Assembly (NCBI RefSeq): GCF_024400535.1
Contig: NZ_CP038800.1
Location: 1-64,000 of the forward strand
DNA from: Treponema denticola
Lineage (GTDB): Bacteria > Spirochaetota > Spirochaetia > Treponematales > Treponemataceae
Direction: 5' to 3'
Length of the DNA: 64,000 nucleotides
Under the pieces are notes generated by a model. That model was not told where the DNA came from, searched no databases, and was given only the letters and a program-made list of their open reading frames with translations. Below, piece by piece: positions 41,073 through 49,127 of this stretch. A program made the translations under genes and the position numbers. Position 1 is the stretch's first letter. Each line of letters opens with the position of its first letter.

Positions 41073-42815
41073 TTATTCATGTCCTTTTTGTTGAGTTTCA
41101 AAGACTTCTTTATAGATGGCACTCGTCTGCAACAGTTCGTCATGTGTGCCTACTGCAGTAATTGAACCCTTATCGAATACGAGGATTTTATCCGCATGCT
41201 GCACGGAAGAAATCCGCTGTGCAATAATAATCTTTGTTGTTTCCGGAAGGAACTCTTTAAATGATTTATGAATCAGAGCATCCGTCTTGGTGTCCACCGC
41301 ACTGGTAGAATCATCTAGGATTAAAATCTTAGGTCTTTTTAAAAGAGCCCGCGCAATACAGAGCCGCTGTTTTTGTCCGCCCGAAACATTTGTTCCGCCC
41401 TGCTCAATATGGGAATCATAAGCATCCGGCATTGCTTCGACAAATTCGGAAGCACAGGCAAGGCGGCAGGCTTCGGCAATTTCTTCATCGCTTGCGTGTT
41501 CATTGCCCCACTTCAAATTATCTTTCACCGTACCTGAGAATAATTCGTTTTTCTGTAAAACCATGGCAACCGCATCCCGCAGAGTTTTTACATCATAGTC
41601 TTTTACGTTTACGCCGCCGACGCTAACCGAACCGGAAGTAACATCGTACAATCGGGGAATGAGCTGCACAAAAGAAGTCTTGGAAGAACCGGTGCCTCCG
41701 ATAATTCCAACCGTTTCTCCCGAATCGATTGAAATGTTTGCATTGGTAATAACTTTTTTATCCGCATCGGCACTATACATAAAATCGGCATCGGTAAAGC
41801 ATATACTTCCGTCCTTTACCTCCATCACAGGATGTTCAGGGTTTTGAATGGTAGAGCGTTCATTTAAAATTTCGGCAATGCGCTCCGCAGATGAGCGGGA
41901 AATCGTGATCATCACAAAGACCATGGAGAACATCATCAAGCTCATCATAATCTGTGTTGCATACGAAAAAAGAGCCATCAGCGATCCTGTGGTTAAGCCC
42001 TGTGCCGCATTGTTTCCGCTTGCAACAATCTCCTTCGCACCGAACCATGAAATCAAAATCATACAGGTATAAATACATAGCTGCGCCATCGGCATCATCA
42101 GAGTGATATACCTCTCCCCCTTTGAAAATCCTCGATAAATCGATTCCGAAATTTTTTCAAACTTTTCAATTTCGTACTGCTGCCGGTTAAAGGACTTTAC
42201 CGCCCGTACTCCGCGCACATTTTCCTGCACGACATTGTTGAGCTTATCATAGGTCTTAAAAACATTTCTGAATATCGGATGCACTTTACTGATAATCAAA
42301 AAAATGCCGAGTCCCAGAAGCGGAATCATACATAGGAATATCATGGAAATTTTAGGACTGATTCTAAACGATGCAATCATCGCAAAAATCATCATACCGG
42401 GAGCGCGCACAGCGAGCTTTACAAGCATCTGATAAGAATTGAGAACATTCGTTACATCGGTTGTAAGCCGCGTTATAATGGAAGAAGTTGAAAATTTGTC
42501 GATATTGGAAAAAGAAAATGTTTGAACATTAGCGTACATATCTTGCCTAAGGTTTGCAGCAAATCCTGCCGAAGCCTTTGCCGCTGTAATCGACGAAAAA
42601 ACACCTGTCAGTAATTGAATAATTGCAAAAATTAACAGCGCAACTCCGTACTTGAATACGGTTCCCATTGCACCGAGTTCAATTCCAAAATCGATTAAAT
42701 ACGCCATACAGGAGGGGATAATAATTTCAAATACAACCTCCGTGATTGTCAGAAGCACTGCGAGCACGGACGTCCTTTTATATTCCCGAAGGCTTTTTGA
42801 TAGGGTTTTCAGCAT
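41073..42815 (-). CDS. ABC exporter subunit, membrane plus ATPase (first of a pair)
   Basis: The partner half-exporter, 580 residues. Start set at ATG 42815 (MLKTLSKSLREYKR), with AAGGA eight bases upstream; the longer frame from 42839 lacks a signal. Six membrane segments (about 15-310), then Walker A IGGTGSSKTS (with Ser in place of the usual Gly before Lys), Q-loop VLQKNELFSG, signature NVSGGQKQRLCIARAL, Walker B ILILDDSTSAVDTKTD where Asp replaces the catalytic Glu, and IAQRISS where Gln replaces the switch His. These changes point to a degenerate ATP site; the partner keeps the catalytic Glu and His, as usual in heterodimeric exporters. Confidence 0.93.
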   Translation of the reverse strand: MLKTLSKSLREYKRTSVLAVLLTITEVVFEIIIPSCMAYLIDFGIELGAMGTVFKYGVALLIFAIIQLLTGVFSSITAAKASAGFAANLRQDMYANVQTFSFSNIDKFSTSSIITRLTTDVTNVLNSYQMLVKLAVRAPGMMIFAMIASFRISPKISMIFLCMIPLLGLGIFLIISKVHPIFRNVFKTYDKLNNVVQENVRGVRAVKSFNRQQYEIEKFEKISESIYRGFSKGERYITLMMPMAQLCIYTCMILISWFGAKEIVASGNNAAQGLTTGSLMALFSYATQIMMSLMMFSMVFVMITISRSSAERIAEILNERSTIQNPEHPVMEVKDGSICFTDADFMYSADADKKVITNANISIDSGETVGIIGGTGSSKTSFVQLIPRLYDVTSGSVSVGGVNVKDYDVKTLRDAVAMVLQKNELFSGTVKDNLKWGNEHASDEEIAEACRLACASEFVEAMPDAYDSHIEQGGTNVSGGQKQRLCIARALLKRPKILILDDSTSAVDTKTDALIHKSFKEFLPETTKIIIAQRISSVQHADKILVFDKGSITAVGTHDELLQTSAIYKEVFETQQKGHE

Positions 42816-42913
42816 AAAGTTATCCTTCAATAGAACCATATTATACTACTATTTATTCCGAAAAGCAATCTGTTTTAAATCGCTTTCAAGAGGCTTGCAG
42901 AAAAATAAAAGTC

Positions 42914-42941
42914 TTGATATAATTAATGTATTCTATATAAT
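42914..42941 (+). promoter_or_regulatory. Promoter of the first chemoreceptor gene
   Basis: TTGATA at 42914-42919 and TATAAT at 42936-42941 have a 16-base spacer, ending 20 bases before the ATG at 42962. Confidence 0.6.
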
Positions 42942-42961
42942 AGAAAAAAGGATTTGACAAA

Positions 42962-45100
42962 ATGAAAGAAAAAGTTACATTACCCTCCCCCAAAACTAAG
43001 GACGGAGCTATTAAAAAAGGGGCATCTATTACGGTACGCCTTTTACGGGCAATTACAATAACAATCATTTCAATCGTTTCCGTTATTTGTGCTGTTGTGG
43101 GCTTCCAACTATATAAAAAGAACATAGCTCAGTTCGATGAATTTACTGAGCAGCAATTTTCTAATATTGAAAGGTCCATAAACCTTTTTATCCGAAACGG
43201 AAAAAATACCGTTACTATGCTTGCGGAAAATCCTGCTGTCAAAAATGCCGACGAAACGCTGTATAACTATACAGGCGAAAGAAAAGACATTGTGTATATA
43301 CATGACGGCAAAACGGAACAGGATATAAAAGCGCTCTTCGTTCGTATGGATAAAAATTATGAAGAGTTTAAAGAAATATATATGGGCACGAGCTGGGGAG
43401 GTTTCGTAACTTCATGGACAGAGGAATATCAACAAGGATTTGACCCGCGTAACAGACCTTGGTATAAAAATGCGGCGGGAGCAAACGGAAAGGTCATAAT
43501 AACGCCAGTATATATATCAACAGACGGCAGCCCCGTCGTAGCATTGGCTCAGGCAATAAAAGATCCTAAGGGGGCTTTTTTAGGCTGTATCGGTCTTGAC
43601 TTAGATCTTACGGATTTAGCTTCACGAGTCGGCAGCATCCGTATCGGCAAGACGGGCTATTGTATGCTTATGCAAAACGATGGGTTGATTTTAGCTGACC
43701 CAAAACATAAAGACTCCAATCTAAAAATATTAAAAGAAACCGGTATTCCCGCCTTTAACGAAATAGACAAAATGAAAGAGGGCTCGGCTTTTATTATGCT
43801 TGACGGAAAGAGATGGAAGGTTTCAGTATTTTCACTTTCGGGCCTCGATTGGAAAGTTGCTCTTTTTATCGAACAAAACGAAATGCTTTCACTTTTTTAT
43901 ACCCTCTTAAAAAATATGATTCTTATCGGTCTTTTTATGTTCGTCCTGTATTTTACATTGGCTTTTATTTTTGCAAAGGCTCTTAAACGCTATTTTAAGC
44001 GGCTCGAAACCGTTTTCGGCAAAATTGCCGAAGGCGACCTTACCGATAGGGTAAAGGTAAAAAAGAATAATGAAGTCGGACGTATTATGATAAACCTCAA
44101 TACCGCAATCGAAAACAATCATACGATGATATGCCTTTTAAAAGATGAAGCCGATAAAATGGGCTCAATCGGATCTCAGCTATCAAGCAGTATGGAAGAA
44201 ACGGCAGCCGCAATTAAACAGATAGGCGAAAACGTTAAAGGTGTAAAAGAAAAAGCCATGTCTCAGGCTGCAGGCGTTACGGAAACCGTTGCAACAGTGG
44301 AGCAAATCAATGGACGGCTTAGCCGCCTCGTTTCCGGTATAGAAATGCAAGCCGCAAGCATCAGCGAATCTTCTGAAGTCATTACGCACATGGCTAAGAA
44401 CACAGTTAAAATCGCTAAAACGCTTGATGAAAATAACGAGCTTATCAAAACGGTGTATGGACAAACCAAGGTCGGTAAAGACGGAGCAAGAACTGCAAAT
44501 GATATTGTAAAGCAAATCGCCGAAAAATCGGCGTCCCTCCTTGAGGCGAGTCAAATCATTCAAAATATTGCAAGTCAAACGAACCTTTTAGCAATGAATG
44601 CTGCAATAGAGGCAGCCCATGCAGGCGAATCCGGTAAGGGTTTTGCAGTTGTCGCCGGCGAGATTAGAAAACTTGCCGAAGGCTCTAATCTGCAAGGAAA
44701 GCAAATTGCTGCGGTTATAAAAGAGACAACGGAAATTATACGCAACATTACAGAGGCCGGTTCCCAAGCGGAAAAAACGTTTATCGATGTATACAACTTA
44801 GTCAGTCAAATCTCCGAAAAAGAAGATTCTATTTTGGAAGTGATGAGAGAACAAGAAGAAAACGGAAAACAAGTACTTGATGCCATTAAGAGAATAAATG
44901 ACGTAACAAGTGAAATTAAGACAGGCTCCGCCGAAATGATTTCAGGCGGCAGCCAAATTGCGCAAGAGATGCACAAACTCGCCGAGATAACGCTCGAGAC
45001 CACCAACAGTATGAATGAAATAGCTTTAGGAGCCGAGCAAATTACCATTGCAGTCGAAGAAGTAAGCGGCATTACTCAGAAAAATAAAAAAGAGTATTGA
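42962..45100 (+). CDS. Methyl-accepting chemotaxis protein with dCache-type sensor
   Basis: A chemoreceptor: cytoplasmic N-terminus, membrane segment (about residues 28-52), periplasmic Cache-like sensor (about 60-300; WGGFVTSWTEEYQQGFDPRNRPWYKNA and GCIGLDLDLTDLA), second membrane segment (about 315-340), HAMP (about 345-395), and the signalling helical hairpin with the invariant tip [45 protein letters not shown] near 530-575. It ends at KNKKEY. With one A fewer in the A6 run at 45086-45091, the frame would continue as SIENLSNEVSKFKV to a TAA at 45135-45137, matching the end of its paralogue. About 14 C-terminal residues are therefore lost, or the sequence has an error. Confidence 0.93.
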   Translation: MKEKVTLPSPKTKDGAIKKGASITVRLLRAITITIISIVSVICAVVGFQLYKKNIAQFDEFTEQQFSNIERSINLFIRNGKNTVTMLAENPAVKNADETLYNYTGERKDIVYIHDGKTEQDIKALFVRMDKNYEEFKEIYMGTSWGGFVTSWTEEYQQGFDPRNRPWYKNAAGANGKVIITPVYISTDGSPVVALAQAIKDPKGAFLGCIGLDLDLTDLASRVGSIRIGKTGYCMLMQNDGLILADPKHKDSNLKILKETGIPAFNEIDKMKEGSAFIMLDGKRWKVSVFSLSGLDWKVALFIEQNEMLSLFYTLLKNMILIGLFMFVLYFTLAFIFAKALKRYFKRLETVFGKIAEGDLTDRVKVKKNNEVGRIMINLNTAIENNHTMICLLKDEADKMGSIGSQLSSSMEETAAAIKQIGENVKGVKEKAMSQAAGVTETVATVEQINGRLSRLVSGIEMQAASISESSEVITHMAKNTVKIAKTLDENNELIKTVYGQTKVGKDGARTANDIVKQIAEKSASLLEASQIIQNIASQTNLLAMNAAIEAAHAGESGKGFAVVAGEIRKLAEGSNLQGKQIAAVIKETTEIIRNITEAGSQAEKTFIDVYNLVSQISEKEDSILEVMREQEENGKQVLDAIKRINDVTSEIKTGSAEMISGGSQIAQEMHKLAEITLETTNSMNEIALGAEQITIAVEEVSGITQKNKKEY

Positions 45101-45234
45101 AAATTTATCAAATGAGGTTTCTAAATTTAAAGTATAAGGTAAATCATAAAAAAACAGTGGACTAAGCGCGTTAAAATAAGTATATTAAAAACGGCTGAAA
45201 TGTAAATCTAAAAAACGTCGTAAATAAATTTAAG

Positions 45235-45271
45235 GGAAACCTCGAAAAACTTTTCGTTTTTCGAGGTTTCC
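45235..45271 (+). promoter_or_regulatory. Perfect 16-bp hairpin in the leader of the second chemoreceptor
   Basis: GGAAACCTCGAAAAAC (45235-45250) and GTTTTTCGAGGTTTCC (45256-45271) pair perfectly with a 5-base TTTTC loop. No U-tract follows, so it is not a normal terminator. The AAAGGAG ribosome binding site lies only 7-13 bases downstream, so it may tune stability or translation of the mRNA. Confidence 0.6.
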
Positions 45272-45291
45272 TATAACAAAGGAGCCTTAAA

Positions 45292-47449
45292 ATGACAAAG
45301 AACGGCGGAATTTCCTATAAGGAAAATAATGAGAAAAATCAGATCGCAAAAACAGGTAAAAAGCGATTTTCATTGCGAAAAAAACTGGTTTTAATTTTCG
45401 GCTTTTTAATTGCGGTTGCGCTCACAATTGCAGCTCTGATTACGATAAGAAATGCACGTAAAGCCGTGCTTGAAAAAAGTAGAAGCACATCTAACCGATA
45501 AAGCGACCGACATAGCAGAAGTCATAAATGGAAGAGTATCTTCCGTTGTTCAATTTATTGAAGGCTTGGCCCGCATGCCGTTTTTACGCGACAATTCAAT
45601 GCCTTTAACCGAAAAAGCAGAACTTCTTATAAAAGAAGCCGAACGTAACAAAAAGATAGACTATTTCGGCATCTGCGATATGCAGGGCAACCGATACGAC
45701 GGAAACGGACTTCGTATGTCCGTAAACGACAGAGAATGGTTTAAAGCCGCCTCTCAGGGTAAAAACTTTATTACCGAGCCTACAATTTCACACATAACAA
45801 ACAATATGCAAATCCTTTTTGCAGTTCCGATTTATGATGATAATAATGATATAATCGGTGTGCTCAATGCGGCAGTTCCGGCACAGCTTCTCTCAAATGA
45901 AATTGACGATATCGTGGTCGGTAAAACAGGTGAATGCTATATACTCGGTTTAAAGGGTACCGTTATAGCACACAAAAATTTTGATATGGTAACCAAGCAG
46001 AGGAATATGATTGAAGAAGGTAAGAACAATAAAAACCTTGCTTCCCTGTCGGCATTTTTGCAGCATGCCCTTGATACTGATGCCAGTGAGGTCGGCTACT
46101 ATGATTATGACGGCGTTTCAAATATCGCTTCGTATGCGACGATCAAAATTACCGGATGGACGGTTATTATTAAAGCACCGGTAAGAGAATTCACAAAAAC
46201 CGTAGACGATTTAAGGATGAGTATAAGAATTTTAGGTATTATCATTTTGATTATTACCCTTGCCGTTATATATGCCGTCGCACATTATATGCTCCAGCCT
46301 ATTCAAAAAACGGTTACGGCGTTAAAAGATATTGCACAGGGAGAAGGAGACTTAACGGTTCGACTTCCCGTTACCGGAAATGATGAGATCACAGATTTGT
46401 CCGAATGCTTCAATCAAACAATTGAAAAAATAGGTGCTGCAATCAAAAATGTCGGTGAAAATTCGGTTTCAATGGAAGCCATAGGAGAAGAACTTGCTTC
46501 CAATATGACTCAAACGGCGAGTGCGATAAATGAAATCAGTGCAAACATTGAAGGAGTTAAAAGTCAAACCCTTACACAGGCTGCAAGCGTAACCGAAACT
46601 GCAGCCACAATTGAACAAATTGTACGTACTATTAAACAGCTTAATAATAGTATCGAACATCAGGCAGCGAGCGTTGCTCAGTCTTCGGCCTCAGTAGAAG
46701 AGATGGTTGCCAACATCGCATCCATTACTCAAACGCTTGAAAAAACCTATGATGTTGTTAAAAATCTTGCATCGGCAACTGAAGACGGAAAAGAAACGAT
46801 TGTAACCTCAAACAGCGTAACACAGAAAATTGCAGAAGAGTCCGGCTCGCTCATTGAAGCTTCAAGTGTTATTCAGCATATTGCAAGCCAAACCAATTTG
46901 CTCGCAATGAACGCCGCTATTGAAGCTGCCCACGCAGGCGAAGCAGGAAAAGGTTTTGCCGTCGTCGCCGATGAAATCAGAAAGTTAGCCGAAGACTCGG
47001 CAACTCAAGGCAAGACGATAACGTCTACGCTTAAAACCTTATCAAGCGAAATAGAATCTCTTTCGGTTTCTTCTAAAACCGTTGAAGACAAATTCAGCAC
47101 GATTTTTAATTTATCCGAACAAGTAAAATCAATGAGCGACCGTCTTACCGAAGCGATGCGTGAACAGGAGAACGGCAGCAAAGAAGTACTCGGAGCAATT
47201 AAAAATATCAATACGGTAACGGTAGAAGTGCAAGCCGGTTCCGAAGAGATGCTGAAAGGCGGTGAAGGAGTCGCAGAAGAAATGCTGAAGCTTGATAACT
47301 TAACCCGTATGATAACCGACAATATGAACGAAATGGCAGCAGGTGCTGTTCAGATAAACAAAGCAGTTCAGGAAGTAAATGCAATAACCCAAAAGAACAA
47401 AACCAGTATTGAAAATCTGGCTGCTGAAGTCAGCAAGTTTAAGGTTTGA
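45292..47449 (+). pseudogene. Methyl-accepting chemotaxis protein, frameshifted near the N-terminus
   Basis: A paralogue of the preceding receptor broken into two frames. The first (45292-45501) encodes the N-terminus and first membrane segment (KKLVLIFGFLIAVALTIAALITI); the second, open from 45452 to 47449, holds the Cache sensor ([18 protein letters not shown], then [20 protein letters not shown]), second membrane segment, HAMP and signalling tip [42 protein letters not shown]. The frames join if the A6 run at 45473-45478 has one A fewer: reading [13 protein letters not shown]. With that correction the gene is whole, about 718 residues, with AAAGGAG before its ATG. Phase variation or sequence error cannot be separated here. 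Confidence 0.85.
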
Positions 47450-47521
47450 TTAAACGGTAAAGATTTTATATCGGCAGACTCTTGCATTATAAACGCTAAG
47501 CCTGTATAATCCTTGCTTATT

Positions 47522-49126
47522 ATGAGTATTGTGGAAAATAAAAATAAATCTCTCGTAAAAAGCGGGTCAAAACTTTCTCTTTTGGTTTTAGGGTCAAGGA
47601 TTTTAGGGCTTGTCCGCCAGATGACCATGTCTCATTTTTTAGGGACCGGGCCATTGGCGGATGCTTTTGCCACAGCCTTTATGCTTCCCAATCTTTTTAG
47701 AAGGCTCTTTGCCGAAAACAGCATAACCGTTGCCTTTATTCCGACCTTTAATGCCTACCTGCAAAAACACAAAGATTCTCAAGAATCCGAAAAGACAAAA
47801 AAAGAAATAAACGAGTTTTTAAATTCTATTTTTACTCTTGTAAGCTTTTCTACTGCCATTGTAGTTACATTGGGCATAATACTTTCTCCGCTGATAGTAA
47901 AACTTTTTTTTAAAAACATTGCAGACTATGATTCTACCGTTTTTTTAACGCGGATAATGTTTCCATATTTATTTTTAATTTCGGTTGCAGCCTTTTTTCA
48001 AGGCATTTTAAACGGAGTAAAGATTTTTAACCCCTCAGGCTTTACGCCTATTTTATTCAACATAATCGTAATTTCTTCTACCTATATTTTTGCAAAACCA
48101 TTCGGAGATCCTGCCGCAGCAATGTCATACGGTGTTGTTGCAGGAGGTCTTGTGCAGGCGATTTTTCAGCTGCCCTTTGTTCTAAAGACGGGATTTAGTT
48201 TTAAGTTTACAAGCCTTGCAAAAACCTTTTCAAACCCCGGCACAAAAAAAGTCCTTGCTCTTATCGGGCCGACCATAATAGGCATGGCAGCCTATCAGAT
48301 AAACGATTTGGTTTCTACCTCGCTTGCAACCTCGGCAGGTCTTGGAATAGCTTCGAGCTTACAATATTCTTTACGCTTACAAGAACTTTTATTAGGTATC
48401 TTTGCCGTTTCGGTAGGAACCGTAATCCTCCCCGAAATGTCGGCCCTTGCCTTGCGTAAAGATTGGGAAGCCTTTCAAAAGGTTCTGTTACAAGCTATAA
48501 AGGTGATAGCTTTAATTACAATACCCGCAACCTTTTTCTCTCTTTTGTCGGGAGAAAATTTAATCATCCTCATTTACAAGAGCAATAAATTCGATTCCGC
48601 TTCGGTAAAATTAACATTGGGAATTTTTAACTTTCATATAATCGGACTTTTTGCAATCGCTGCGAACAGGATTATAGCTCCTGCCTTTTATGCCCAAAAC
48701 GATTCAAAATCCCCGACAATCGCAGGAATAATCTGCTTTGCAGTTAATATCCTCCTAGCCTTAATTTTGGTAGACCCCATGGGAGGAAACGGCATAGCTC
48801 TTGCTTTGACAATATCTTCATTTATAAACACAATCATTCTCTTAATATTTTTAAAAAGGAACAAGGCCCTGGATGTAAAGAATCTCATCTTCCCCGCTCT
48901 TTTATTTATTGCAAAAATATTCGTTTTTTCGATTACAGCCTCAATTCCCCTTTATTTTTTAAAGGATAAGATTTATTCTCCATTTGCTTCACTCGGAAAA
49001 CTTATCGGACAGGGTGTTCCGCTTTTTATTTCTTTTATTATTTTTGCAGGGTTTGGTGCAGGCCTTTTGCTTATAACTAAGGATAGAACAGCAAACATAA
49101 TTTTAAAACGCTTAAAGGAAAAATAA
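47522..49126 (+). CDS. murJ: Lipid II flippase MurJ (MviN)
   Basis: Inner-membrane flippase moving lipid II outward for peptidoglycan synthesis; about 534 residues with about 14 membrane segments. Family signatures: SGSKLSLLVLGSRILGLVRQMTMSHFLGTGPLADAFATAFMLPNLFRRLFAENSITVAFIP at the N-terminus (conserved Arg and the DAF..A..PN.FR..F.E motif), AFFQGILNGVKIFNPSGFTPILFN near 160, and AFYAQNDSKSPTIAGI near 385. Start set at ATG 47522; an upstream in-frame TTG at 47513 is less likely. No strong RBS seen. One base separates its stop from nrdA, so the two are co-transcribed. Confidence 0.96.
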   Translation: MSIVENKNKSLVKSGSKLSLLVLGSRILGLVRQMTMSHFLGTGPLADAFATAFMLPNLFRRLFAENSITVAFIPTFNAYLQKHKDSQESEKTKKEINEFLNSIFTLVSFSTAIVVTLGIILSPLIVKLFFKNIADYDSTVFLTRIMFPYLFLISVAAFFQGILNGVKIFNPSGFTPILFNIIVISSTYIFAKPFGDPAAAMSYGVVAGGLVQAIFQLPFVLKTGFSFKFTSLAKTFSNPGTKKVLALIGPTIIGMAAYQINDLVSTSLATSAGLGIASSLQYSLRLQELLLGIFAVSVGTVILPEMSALALRKDWEAFQKVLLQAIKVIALITIPATFFSLLSGENLIILIYKSNKFDSASVKLTLGIFNFHIIGLFAIAANRIIAPAFYAQNDSKSPTIAGIICFAVNILLALILVDPMGGNGIALALTISSFINTIILLIFLKRNKALDVKNLIFPALLFIAKIFVFSITASIPLYFLKDKIYSPFASLGKLIGQGVPLFISFIIFAGFGAGLLLITKDRTANIILKRLKEK

Positions 49127-49127
49127 A

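Noticed and set aside
45235-45271. Rho-independent terminator between the chemoreceptors
   Set aside because: A perfect stem exists but no U-tract follows; instead the next ribosome binding site is directly downstream.
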